From: a virus
Virus record (IMG/VR): IMGVR_UViG_3300035703_000226
Span: 1 to 36,926 of that record
DNA length: 36,926 bases
Reading direction: 5' to 3' (one strand)
The position numbers and the translations under genes were made by a program. Under the pieces are notes generated by a model. It had not been told where the DNA came from. It did no database searches and worked only from the letters and a program-made list of their open reading frames with translations. This document shows positions 14,982-21,088 of this stretch, one piece after another. The stretch's first letter is position 1. Each line of letters begins with the position of its first letter.

Positions 14982-15508
14982 GCTGCTTTCCTTTCGGTCA
15001 CGGCGGGTTCGATCCCGCGCAGGAGTTCGGGGTCTGGCGCGGGGGCGCCGAGGTGGATGGCGAGGCACTGCAGGTCCCATCCGCGTTGCAGCGCGGCGAG
15101 ATCGGCGGGCTGCTCGCAGGCCTTGCGCAAGGCGGCGTCGCGGGCGCGGGCGAGCTCGGCGAGGATTTCGGCGCGCTCGGCCAGTTCGAACCACTCCATC
15201 CGCGCGACCTTGCCCTGCGGCCAGATGCAGGGGGCCGCGAGTTCGGGCAGATCGGCCCCGGCCTTGCCTGCGATCGCGAGCCAGAGGCGGGCGTTGTCGT
15301 TCGCGGCCTCGGCCGAGATCGTGCCGGCGGCGTGCGCCTGCTCGAGCGCGGCGCGGCGGCGGTGGAATTCCTGCGAGGCGATTCTTGTGAGCGCGCCCGC
15401 CTCCGCGGGCGCGTCCTCGCGGCTGTTCCTCGCTGCGCTCGGGCCGCTGCGGGCGGCCGGTCGGCCTTGCGGCGAGGCTTCGCCCGCCGGTGCTTGCTCG
15501 GGCTTCAT
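14978..15508 (-). CDS. Unknown early protein carrying an inserted repeat peptide
   Basis: Encodes 176 residues on the minus strand from ATG 15508 (overlapping the upstream stop). Residues about 12-31 (SPQGRPAARSGPSAARNSRED) lie in a DNA repeat of 60 bp that has a second copy at 17720-17779. From about residue 40 on, the protein is predominantly helical (for example RRRAALEQAHAAG and LAELARARDAALRK) with a conserved-looking LWLAIAGKAGADLPE stretch. No domain is recognised. The repeat lies in what looks like an unstructured N-terminal tail, so it may have been inserted without disturbing the fold. Confidence 0.7.
   Translation of the reverse strand: MKPEQAPAGEASPQGRPAARSGPSAARNSREDAPAEAGALTRIASQEFHRRRAALEQAHAAGTISAEAANDNARLWLAIAGKAGADLPELAAPCIWPQGKVARMEWFELAERAEILAELARARDAALRKACEQPADLAALQRGWDLQCLAIHLGAPAPDPELLRGIEPAVTERKAA
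15413..15472 (-). repeat. 60-bp dispersed repeat, copy 1 (in-frame inside a gene)
   Basis: About 92% identical (five differences) to 17720-17779 in opposite genomic orientation, but read in the same frame in both genes, giving PQGRPAAR-x-G-x-SAA. Copies lie in the first parts of the two divergent early operons. Confidence 0.85.
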
Positions 15509-15999
15509 GCGGCTGCGCTTTCGGCGGTTTCGGTCTGGCGGTCGCAGTGGCGCAGGATGTAGGTGTGGATCTGATCGACCCATCCGTCGATGCTGACCTG
15601 GACGACGCCAGAAATCGTGTCGATCTGCCACTCAGCCAGCGCGTCGCGCAGCCCTTCCTCGGTGATAAGGCCGCCGCCAGCCTGGGGGGGGATCGTGCTG
15701 GCGGCGGCGCCCGTCGCGTCGGGAGAGAGAGGGGACGCGGGCGGGGTTTCGGGGATCAGGGCTTCGGCAAGCTCGCGGGGGGAGAGCGCCCCGCACCGGC
15801 GGGCCGACATGAGTGTCGCCGGAATGGCTGGGCCCGCCGCGGTGTTTAACGTCAGGTCCGGCCGCGCCAGCTTCACCAGCTGGTCGAGCGTGGCTTCGTA
15901 GGGCTGGTGGCTCGTCTGGTCGCCGCGCAGCAGGGCCGACAGGCGGTGCTCGAGCTGGATCACCAGCGCGGCTTCTTCGAGAGTAATCTGACGCGGCAT
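15505..15999 (-). CDS. First gene of the leftward operon, unknown function
   Basis: Encodes 164 residues on the minus strand. ATG 15999 is preceded by a strong GGAGG site six bases upstream (complement of about 16006-16010). The protein has a helical N-terminus (LEEAALVIQLEHRLSALL), a Pro/Ala-rich low-complexity middle (about 80-105) and a C-terminal helical part with DALAEWQIDTISG and DGWVDQIHTYILRH. No family is recognised. As the first gene after the operator-controlled leftward promoter it should be among the earliest expressed on infection or induction. Confidence 0.7.
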   Translation of the reverse strand: MPRQITLEEAALVIQLEHRLSALLRGDQTSHQPYEATLDQLVKLARPDLTLNTAAGPAIPATLMSARRCGALSPRELAEALIPETPPASPLSPDATGAAASTIPPQAGGGLITEEGLRDALAEWQIDTISGVVQVSIDGWVDQIHTYILRHCDRQTETAESAAA

Positions 16000-16007
16000 C
16001 GTCGCCT

Positions 16008-16021
16008 CCGTTGTTCAACGG
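16008..16021 (-). promoter_or_regulatory. Small hairpin in the leader of the leftward operon
   Basis: CCGTTG-TT-CAACGG on the plus strand, a six-base-pair inverted repeat. In the minus-strand transcript its 3' arm runs into the GGAGG ribosome site of the gene starting at 15999, so it could reduce ribosome access. It might instead be a protein-binding dyad. Confidence 0.4.
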
Positions 16022-16080
16022 GGTGACTGTTTGCATATTGCAAACTGGTTGGTCAAGCTAAATGTTTGCGTGATGCAAAC
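16021..16080 (-). promoter_or_regulatory. Leftward early promoter with two operators (left operator cluster)
   Basis: Two 17-bp dyads, GTTTGCATATTGCAAAC at 16029-16045 and GTTTGCGTGATGCAAAC at 16064-16080, have centres 35 bp apart. On the minus strand TTGACC (16056-16051) and CAAACA (16033-16028) with a 17-bp spacer form a plausible promoter; the first dyad covers its spacer and -10, and the second lies upstream. The same dyad occurs in the right cluster, so one repressor should control both sides. The -10 is weak, so the promoter call is less certain than the operators. Confidence 0.75.
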
Positions 16081-16088
16081 CGTGCAGC

Positions 16089-16859
16089 CTAGCCGTCGCC
16101 GGTCGAGACCACCTCAAAGCTGCAATCGCTGTTGTTCACGGTTGCCACCAGCGCGCCGACATTCATGCCGCCAAAGCCGTTGCGGGCGCGGTAGCGCATC
16201 ATCAGGACGTGCGTGCCCTTGTCGCTGACGGGCGTGATCCGGGTCTCGATGTGCTCGAAGCTGTCCGGATCGCGCAGGTTGTCCTTGAGTGTATTCACCA
16301 GCTCGCGGTGCGAGCCGTCCCACGCCGAGAGGCAGTGAAAGCCCGCTTTGCGCTTTTCCTGCTCTGCGATGGCGTCCGGATCGGGCGCGGGTGGGGACGA
16401 GCTGGCCGTCCTGCTGGCGCTTTCGGGTTCGGGCAGGGTGCCGGTCAGGATAAGTCCAACGACAACCGCCGCCGCGATCAGGGCGATCTTGAGCGGCTTC
16501 CACGAAGGTTGCTTCTGGGCTGGGGCGCGCTTTTGCGGGGCTGGCTGCCCTGCCCTTGCATCTGCGGCTGTCAACACTGCGAGCACGACGCCGCGCGAGG
16601 GCTTGCCCCGCTCGCCGCCGACAACAGCGTGGATTTGCGCGCGAACGGCGGTCTTCTGGTCTAGCATCGCGCCGGTCAGCCAGCTATCGCGCGGGATGTA
16701 ACCGATGGTCGCGCCGGTCAGATCGGCGCAGCGCAGCGCGCGGGGATCGTGGGGATTGTCAGGCTCGTGCGTGATGGTGACAGGATCGCCCGGGGAAAGG
16801 CTGGTGATCGCCGCCTGATAGTTTGCCTCGCCCGCAAGCTCGATGGTGTAGCGCCCCAT
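16089..16859 (-). CDS. HIRAN-domain membrane protein co-expressed with the repressor
   Basis: Encodes 256 residues on the minus strand, starting five bases after the repressor stop. Residues 1-90 form a HIRAN domain: SPGDPVTITHEPDNPHDPRA, then IGYIPRDSW at 52-60. A Lys/Pro-rich linker precedes one membrane span at about 123-141. A second linker leads to a C-terminal domain (about 172-256) with a LRDPDSFEHIETR block and RARNGFGGMNVG, and two Cys (176, 246) that could form a disulfide outside the cytoplasm. HIRAN domains elsewhere bind DNA ends or stalled forks. Downstream of the repressor, it is probably expressed in the lysogen. Function is unknown; superinfection exclusion or another conversion trait is possible. 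Confidence 0.8.
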   Translation of the reverse strand: MGRYTIELAGEANYQAAITSLSPGDPVTITHEPDNPHDPRALRCADLTGATIGYIPRDSWLTGAMLDQKTAVRAQIHAVVGGERGKPSRGVVLAVLTAADARAGQPAPQKRAPAQKQPSWKPLKIALIAAAVVVGLILTGTLPEPESASRTASSSPPAPDPDAIAEQEKRKAGFHCLSAWDGSHRELVNTLKDNLRDPDSFEHIETRITPVSDKGTHVLMMRYRARNGFGGMNVGALVATVNNSDCSFEVVSTGDG

Positions 16860-16864
16860 TGCCT

Positions 16865-17230
16865 CTAGCCCTTGCCGCCCTCCGATGTTCCGAAAGCCGG
16901 TAAGTCAAAGTCGTCGGGCTTGCCAGCGAAATCCGCTTTGCGATCAGAGACAAGGCGCAGTGCCTCGCGCTGGATTTCCTGCCGGTGGCGGATGATCTGG
17001 AAGGCGTCCTCGGGCGGCATCAGCAATTCGTAGGGTTCGCGCTTCAGTGCGGTTGCCGCTGATTTGAGCAGATCGACATTCATGTCCTGCTGGCAATTGT
17101 AGAGCAGGCTGGCGGTGGTTTTCGACCAGCCTGCCTCGCGCACCATGTAGGACTGGTTCACGCCAAGCGTGTCCATCCATTCCTTGAGATACCAGGTCAC
17201 CGGGATCACGGGGCGCGTGCGCTTGGCCAT
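16865..17230 (-). CDS. XRE-type phage repressor (CI-like), no self-cleavage domain
   Basis: Encodes 121 residues on the minus strand from ATG 17230. Residues about 13-72 form an XRE-like helix-turn-helix (WYLKEWMDTLGVNQSYMVRE, then KTTASLLYNCQQDMNVDLL). A helical linker and a short tail follow; there is no S24/LexA-type peptidase domain. It lies between the two operator clusters and faces away from the Cro-like gene, the position of a CI repressor. An operator abuts its start codon, with a promoter placed so that transcription would begin at the ATG, implying a leaderless, autoregulated message. The upstream extension of the frame overlaps the divergent gene and is rejected. Confidence 0.8.
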   Translation of the reverse strand: MAKRTRPVIPVTWYLKEWMDTLGVNQSYMVREAGWSKTTASLLYNCQQDMNVDLLKSAATALKREPYELLMPPEDAFQIIRHRQEIQREALRLVSDRKADFAGKPDDFDLPAFGTSEGGKG

Positions 17231-17324
17231 GTTTGCAGAATACAAACGGGGCAATCGCCTGTCGTTAGGCCTCCCGCAAACTTGGGGGCTTGTCAGACAG
17301 TTTGCAATATGCAAACTAGCGAGC
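17231..17324. promoter_or_regulatory. Right operator cluster with divergent repressor and early rightward promoters
   Basis: Dyads GTTTGCAGAATACAAAC at 17231-17247 and GTTTGCAATATGCAAAC at 17300-17316; a degenerate site (TTAGG...CCGCAAAC, 17265-17281) lies midway, giving centres at 17239, 17273 and 17308. On the minus strand ACGACA (17265-17260) and TATTCT (17242-17237), 17 bp apart, would start transcription at the repressor ATG. On the plus strand TTGTCA (17290-17295) and CAAACT (17312-17317), 16 bp apart, drive the Cro-like gene. The layout resembles the lambda right operator. Confidence 0.8.
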
Positions 17325-17627
17325 ATGGACGAGCAACTCACCATCGAAGGTCTGCGCCGCGAACTGGGCCTCACCCAGACCGAGTTTGCACTCAAGATCG
17401 GCCTTGCGAACAAGGCTTCGGTTTCGCTGCTGGAGCGCGGCGGCCCCTGCTCGCTGCCGGTCGCGCTGGCGATCGAGGCGCTGAGCGGGGGCCGGATCGA
17501 TGCCGGTGAACTCAACGAGGATGTGAAGGCGTCGCGTCATGCCCTGCTGGATAGCGCGGGGGCTGCGGCGGTGTCAGCGGGAAAGAGCGGCGGGAATTCC
17601 CGCCTTTCCGATCAGGGGGTTGCGTGA
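17325..17627 (+). CDS. Cro-like XRE regulator, first gene of the rightward early operon
   Basis: Encodes 100 residues from ATG 17325, nine bases after an operator. An upstream extension of the frame would cross the operators and is rejected. Residues about 7-55 are a helix-turn-helix (LRRELGLTQTEFALKIGL, NKASVSLLERG). The last 30 residues are Ser/Gly-rich and probably disordered. No ribosome site precedes the ATG, and the predicted start of transcription is within a base or two of it, so this message may also be leaderless. Divergent from the repressor and under a shared operator, it fits Cro, the antagonist that favours lytic growth. Confidence 0.8.
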   Translation: MDEQLTIEGLRRELGLTQTEFALKIGLANKASVSLLERGGPCSLPVALAIEALSGGRIDAGELNEDVKASRHALLDSAGAAAVSAGKSGGNSRLSDQGVA

Positions 17628-17815
17628 TGGGTTGGCTTCAGGATTCGTTTCTGACGTCGGGGCGTTCCCTCGCTGAAGTGCCGCGTTGCATCGTGTCGCG
17701 ATCATCGGTGGCGCAGCCGCCGCAAGGCCGACCGGCCGCCCGCAGGGGCCTGAGCGCAGCGAAGAGCAGCCCCGAGGACGACGGCGCGGATGCGCCGGCG
17801 GGGGACAAGAAATGA
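17627..17815 (+). CDS. Small protein largely made of the dispersed repeat
   Basis: Encodes 62 residues from ATG 17627 (TGATG overlap with the Cro-like stop) to TGA 17813-17815, which overlaps the next ATG. Residues about 1-30 are unremarkable (GWLQDSFLTSGRSLAEV). From about residue 31 the sequence comes from the 60-bp dispersed repeat (PQGRPAARRGLSAAKSSPED) followed by an acidic tail. No known family. It may be a small gene that has been extended by repeat insertion. Confidence 0.5.
   Translation: MGWLQDSFLTSGRSLAEVPRCIVSRSSVAQPPQGRPAARRGLSAAKSSPEDDGADAPAGDKK
17720..17779 (+). repeat. 60-bp dispersed repeat, copy 2 (in-frame inside a gene)
   Basis: About 92% identical to 15413-15472 in inverted orientation, and read in the same frame as that copy. 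It begins CCGCAAGGCCGACCGGCC and ends CCCCGAGGAC, and is rich in short inverted CGG/CCG blocks. Confidence 0.85.
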
Positions 17816-18291
17816 CCATTCGCAAGGGCTTCATCAAGCTCGCCGTGATCCGGGCGATCAAGCATGTCGGCGGGATCGAGCGCGCGGGGCAGGCCTGCGC
17901 GGTCTCGCCTTCGCAGGCCGGGCGCTGGAACAACCGCAACGACATTGATCTGCCGACGCTCGAACACATGGTCGAGCTGGACGAGGCGGCGCTGGCTTGC
18001 GGCGGTCGGGCGGAAATCCTTGCCACCTTCGCCGCCGAGCTGGGCCACGTCGCGATTGCCCTGCCCGATGTCACCGGATCGCAGGCCAGCCTTGCCCTCC
18101 AGATGGCCGAGGCCACCGCCGAGTTCGGCGACGTCGCGCGCACGCTGATGGCGGCGCTGTCCGACGACGCGATCGACAACCGCGAGGCCGGCGCGCTGGC
18201 GCACGAGATCGATCAGGCGATGGGCGCGCTCGGCAAGCTGCGGGCGCTGGTGATCGAGGAAGAGCGCGGGTTTGTCCGCGCGGTGAAGTAG
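17812..18291 (+). CDS. Early regulatory protein, possibly CII-like
   Basis: Encodes 159 residues from ATG 17812, overlapping the previous stop. Residues about 10-50 form a helix-turn-helix-like block (AVIRAIKHVGGIERAGQACAVSPSQAGRW), where a residue-level pattern of ERAGQ-x-CAV-S-SQAGRW resembles phage regulatory CII-type proteins that sense copy number or damage and activate lysogeny. The remainder is helical with many Ala and acidic residues (MAEATAEFGDVARTLMAAL). Position as the third gene from the rightward promoter fits a CII-type role. The similarity is by eye only. Confidence 0.6.
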   Translation: MTIRKGFIKLAVIRAIKHVGGIERAGQACAVSPSQAGRWNNRNDIDLPTLEHMVELDEAALACGGRAEILATFAAELGHVAIALPDVTGSQASLALQMAEATAEFGDVARTLMAALSDDAIDNREAGALAHEIDQAMGALGKLRALVIEEERGFVRAVK

Positions 18292-18305
18292 CGGGAGGCG
18301 AGGGG

Positions 18306-19007
18306 ATGCTGGCTCGGGCCGAGAAAGAAAGGTTCACCTTCACCATCGCGCTCGCCGCGCCGGAAAGCGAGTTGCAGGCGTGGTTCGATCAGGCGCAGGC
18401 GGGCGAGAGTGTCACTTATGCCAGCGGCTTTGCCCTTCCGCGCGAGGCCGCCGGGGTCAAGCTGGTGCAGGCCTGGGCGCGCGAGGGCTTTGTCCACCTC
18501 AAGCAGGCGCGCGACCGCGATGATCCGCGCCGCATGCTGTTCCTTGCCGAGCGCGCCAGTCAGGGCTTCGCCCGGCCTCGTCCGGCCGCTGCGCGCGGTG
18601 ACGAGGTGACCCGCATCCAGCTGCGCAAGCTGCTCGAGACGATCCGCCGCGTCGCCGATCGCGGCGAGGTGCTGCCGCCTTACCGCCGCCTTGCGAGCGA
18701 TCTGTGCGGCACGCCGGCGCGCGGCCCGCAGGCGCGGCGCGGGGCTGACCGCATCAGCTACCTGCTGCGCCGCCTCGAGACCGAAGGCCGCATCCGCCTG
18801 ATCCCCGCCCCCGCCGGTGCCCAGCACGGCCCGCAGGTGACAGTGATCGCCAAGGGGCGCGGGTGCGGTTGCACGACGGCGAAGGGTGCGCGCTCAAGCA
18901 GCGCAGCGGTAGCGCAGAAAGAAACGCGCTCAAGCAGCGCAGCGGTAGCGCAGAAAGAAACGCGCTCAAGCAGCGCAGCGGTAGCGCAGGCAGGGAGCGG
19001 CAAGTGA
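18306..19007 (+). CDS. Winged-helix-like protein with a tandem-repeat C-terminal tail
   Basis: Encodes 233 residues. ATG 18306 has GGGAGG about eight bases upstream; the longer frame upstream is a shadow of the previous gene. Residues about 100-180 look like a winged helix (TRIQLRKLLETIRRVADRG, then ISYLLRRLETEGRIRLIPA). The last 40 residues come from a 36-bp tandem repeat and read SSSAAVAQKETR three times. No catalytic motif is seen. It may regulate the early operon or assist replication. Confidence 0.7.
   Translation: MLARAEKERFTFTIALAAPESELQAWFDQAQAGESVTYASGFALPREAAGVKLVQAWAREGFVHLKQARDRDDPRRMLFLAERASQGFARPRPAAARGDEVTRIQLRKLLETIRRVADRGEVLPPYRRLASDLCGTPARGPQARRGADRISYLLRRLETEGRIRLIPAPAGAQHGPQVTVIAKGRGCGCTTAKGARSSSAAVAQKETRSSSAAVAQKETRSSSAAVAQAGSGK
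18889..18989 (+). repeat. 36-bp tandem repeat, 2.8 copies, in frame
   Basis: Units start at 18889, 18925 and 18961 and encode 12 residues each (SSSAAVAQKETR). The core AGCGCAGCGGTAGCGC matches single copies at 21018-21039 and 23176-23197, so this is the amplified member of a dispersed family. Confidence 0.85.
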
Positions 19008-19381
19008 TGGCGCTTTGCCCGTTTCGCTGCGCGCTGGCCTCGGATCTGGCGCAGGGGCCGGCGTGGGCCAATTCCTTCAGGGATTGCAAGTCGCTGGTGG
19101 AGGCGATGGTGGCTGACGGCGAGATCGAGCGGGTCGCGCCGTCGGGCGCGTCTTATCGGAATATGATCGCCCTGACGCAGGCCGGCGCGCGGCGCTATTT
19201 CGGGAAGGCGGTCGGCGTCTACTTCGTGTTGTCCCGCGCCGACGAGCGCGATGTCATTGCCGAGGTGATTGCCGAAGGCGGATCGCTGGCCGATGCGGCC
19301 CGCCGTCTGGCGATGCCTTATCCGACCGCGAAAAAGCGCTGGAACGAAATCCGCGCCAGCCTTGGAGGGCAGGCAGCATGA
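19007..19381 (+). CDS. Small HTH-like early protein
   Basis: Encodes 124 residues from ATG 19007, overlapping the previous stop (TGATG) with GGGAG about nine bases upstream. The N-terminal part has no recognised fold (MALCPFRCALASDLAQGPAW). Residues about 82-122 suggest a helix-turn-helix (DVIAEVIAEGGSLADAARRL, then YPTAKKRWNEIRASLG). Overlap with the DnaA-domain gene (ATGA) suggests the two are made together. Confidence 0.65.
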   Translation: MALCPFRCALASDLAQGPAWANSFRDCKSLVEAMVADGEIERVAPSGASYRNMIALTQAGARRYFGKAVGVYFVLSRADERDVIAEVIAEGGSLADAARRLAMPYPTAKKRWNEIRASLGGQAA

Positions 19382-20247
19382 GCGCGCAGGGCCGCCTTGT
19401 CCGCCATGACTGGGCCGTGCTTGATCCGAAGCTGCGCGCGCTGGTGGCGCAGGGCTTGCACCGTGCCGCGCTGGCGCGGGCGCTGGGGGTGCATGACGGC
19501 ACGCTTGACCGGCGGATGCAGAAGCTGGGGCTGGCCTATCCGGCGCGCCGGTGGAGCCCGGTCGACTGGGATGCGCTGGCGCCGCGGGTGCGCGCGCTGC
19601 TGGCCGAGGGGCTGCTGATCACGGAAATCGCGGCGCGGCTCGGGATGCATGAATCGACGGTGCGGGGTGGGATCAACCGGCTTGGCCTGCGTCCGGCGGC
19701 GGCGCTGGCACCCGGCGCCCTGACCCCGGGCGAGCTGCGGGCGCTGTGCGCCAGAGCCTTCGAAATCAGCGAGGCGAAGCTGATCGGGCGCGGGCGGCTG
19801 CATCCGGTGGTGGTGGCGCGGCACGCGGCGTTCTGGGTGATGCGCGCGCGCTTTCCGGCGATGAGCTATCCGATGATTGCCCGGCTGTTTGCGGGGCGCG
19901 ATCATTCGACCATCATCCACGGCTGCCGCCAGACCGAGGCGCGGATGGCGCGCGATCCGGCCCTGCGCGCGAAGTGCGAGGCGCTGGTGGCGGGCCGCTG
20001 CTGGGAGCCGCAGGACGCGCATGTCCGGCAGTGGCAGGCGCTGCGCGTGGCCAGAGTGCTGGCCTTTGTGCCGGTGAAGCCAGAGCTGGAGCCTGCCCGA
20101 GCCAGCGAGCCGGATGGGGACGAGGGACTTCCGAAGCGCTTTTGGTGCGACCAGTGCCAGAGCCTCAAGACCGAAGCCGCAGCCCAGCGCTGCGCCGCGC
20201 GCTGGTGCTCGCTCGCCCCGGCCTTCCGGCAGGGGGTGGCGGCGTGA
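19378..20247 (+). CDS. DNA-binding protein with DnaA domain IV and zinc-finger-like tail, no ATPase
   Basis: Encodes 289 residues from ATG 19378 (overlapping the previous stop). Two helix-turn-helix-like blocks occupy residues about 18-52 and 72-105 (RALLAEGLLITEIAARLGM). Residues about 119-205 match DnaA domain IV, including the GRDHSTIIHGCRQTE signature at 173-187. Near the C-terminus Cys257, Cys260, Cys272 and Cys277 could bind zinc. The AAA+ ATPase domain of DnaA is absent. It lies 1 kb upstream of primase and helicase genes, so it probably marks the phage origin for replication or acts as a repressor. A regulatory-only role is equally possible. Confidence 0.8.
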   Translation: MSAQGRLVRHDWAVLDPKLRALVAQGLHRAALARALGVHDGTLDRRMQKLGLAYPARRWSPVDWDALAPRVRALLAEGLLITEIAARLGMHESTVRGGINRLGLRPAAALAPGALTPGELRALCARAFEISEAKLIGRGRLHPVVVARHAAFWVMRARFPAMSYPMIARLFAGRDHSTIIHGCRQTEARMARDPALRAKCEALVAGRCWEPQDAHVRQWQALRVARVLAFVPVKPELEPARASEPDGDEGLPKRFWCDQCQSLKTEAAAQRCAARWCSLAPAFRQGVAA

Positions 20248-20867
20248 GCAATCCTCTTCCCACTGGCCCTTACAGCCTGCTGCTTGCCGATCCGCCCTGG
20301 GCGTTTCGCACCTTCAGTGCTGACCGGCGAACTCCGACGCAAAAGAATTTCCGCGAAGCCGAGGATCACTATCCGACCATGAGCTTCGACGAGATGGCGG
20401 CTCTGCCGGTGCGCTCCATGATGCACAAGAATTCGGTGTTGGCGATGTGGGTGGTTGGCTCGCATCTCGACGAGGCGCTGCGGCTCGGTGAGGCATGGGG
20501 CTTTCGTTTTTGCACGGATCTGTTCTGCTGGGTCAAGCAGAAGCTGATCGATGCCGATCAGATCGATCTTTTCACCGGAGACATCGCCGAGCCGCGGATG
20601 TCGATGGGCTATTACACTCGCAAGCAGAAAGAGGATTGCTGGCTGTTCACCCGCGGGCGTGGTCTGCCGGTGCTGGCGCATGATGTGCGGCAAGTGATTG
20701 TCGCGCCTAGCGTTGGTCACAGTCGCAAGCCGCCGGAGCAGTACCAGCGGATCGAGCGACTGTTCGGCGACGTGCCGCGCATCGAGATGTTCGCGCGCAA
20801 CACCGCTCCGGGCTGGGATTCGTGGGGCAATGAGGTGGGCAAGTACGACGCGAGGGACGCGGCGTGA
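20244..20867 (+). CDS. MT-A70 family N6-adenine methyltransferase
   Basis: Encodes 207 residues from GTG 20244, overlapping the previous stop (GTGA). The catalytic DPPW motif is at residues 16-19 (LLLADPPWAF), and the family's later VGHSRKPPEQYQRIERLFG block is intact, as is FARNTAPGWDSWGNE. MT-A70 enzymes in phages methylate adenine in DNA. It would modify phage DNA against restriction or mark replicated DNA, in parallel with the cytosine enzyme in the leftward arm. The start is not preceded by a strong ribosome site, so coupling is likely. Confidence 0.9.
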   Translation: MSNPLPTGPYSLLLADPPWAFRTFSADRRTPTQKNFREAEDHYPTMSFDEMAALPVRSMMHKNSVLAMWVVGSHLDEALRLGEAWGFRFCTDLFCWVKQKLIDADQIDLFTGDIAEPRMSMGYYTRKQKEDCWLFTRGRGLPVLAHDVRQVIVAPSVGHSRKPPEQYQRIERLFGDVPRIEMFARNTAPGWDSWGNEVGKYDARDAA

Positions 20868-21088
20868 CCCTGCTCGAGGAAATCCGCGCGGGGTTGGCCT
20901 CGCCCTTTGCCGACCGGATCGCGGTGGGCGCGAGCGTGCTGACCCGGGCCGAGGCGCGGGCGGTGGAGCGGGCGCTTTCCTCGGCCTCGACGCGAAGCAG
21001 AACCGGCGAAGCCGGGACAACCAGCGTAGCGGTAGGCCGCAAGGGACTCGTCAGGTTCACCTTCCTTGGTGTCGAGGTGGTGCGGTGA
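20864..21088 (+). CDS. Small protein of unknown function with a repeat insertion
   Basis: Encodes 74 residues from GTG 20864 overlapping the methyltransferase stop. Residues 1-40 are helical (LTRAEARAVERALS). Residues about 41-62 are Ser/Thr/Gly-rich and include the TTSVAVGRKG peptide encoded by the dispersed repeat. The end (VRFTFLGVEVVR) looks like a beta strand. The stop overlaps the next GTG. Not recognised. Confidence 0.6.
   Translation: MTLLEEIRAGLASPFADRIAVGASVLTRAEARAVERALSSASTRSRTGEAGTTSVAVGRKGLVRFTFLGVEVVR
21018..21039 (+). repeat. Dispersed AGCGNAGCGGTAG repeat, single copy
   Basis: Shares AGCGTAGCGGTAGGCCG with the copy at 23176-23197 and matches the core of the tandem array at 18889-18989. 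Read in the same frame as the others (SVAVGR here, SEAVGR at 23.2 kb, SAAVAQ in the array). Confidence 0.75.

Noticed and set aside
17169-17324. N-terminal extension of the Cro-like protein
   Set aside because: The open frame upstream of ATG 17325 crosses the operators and the divergent repressor promoter, so it is unlikely to be translated.
18889-18989. CRISPR array
   Set aside because: The 36-bp repeats are directly tandem with no spacers and are translated in frame.
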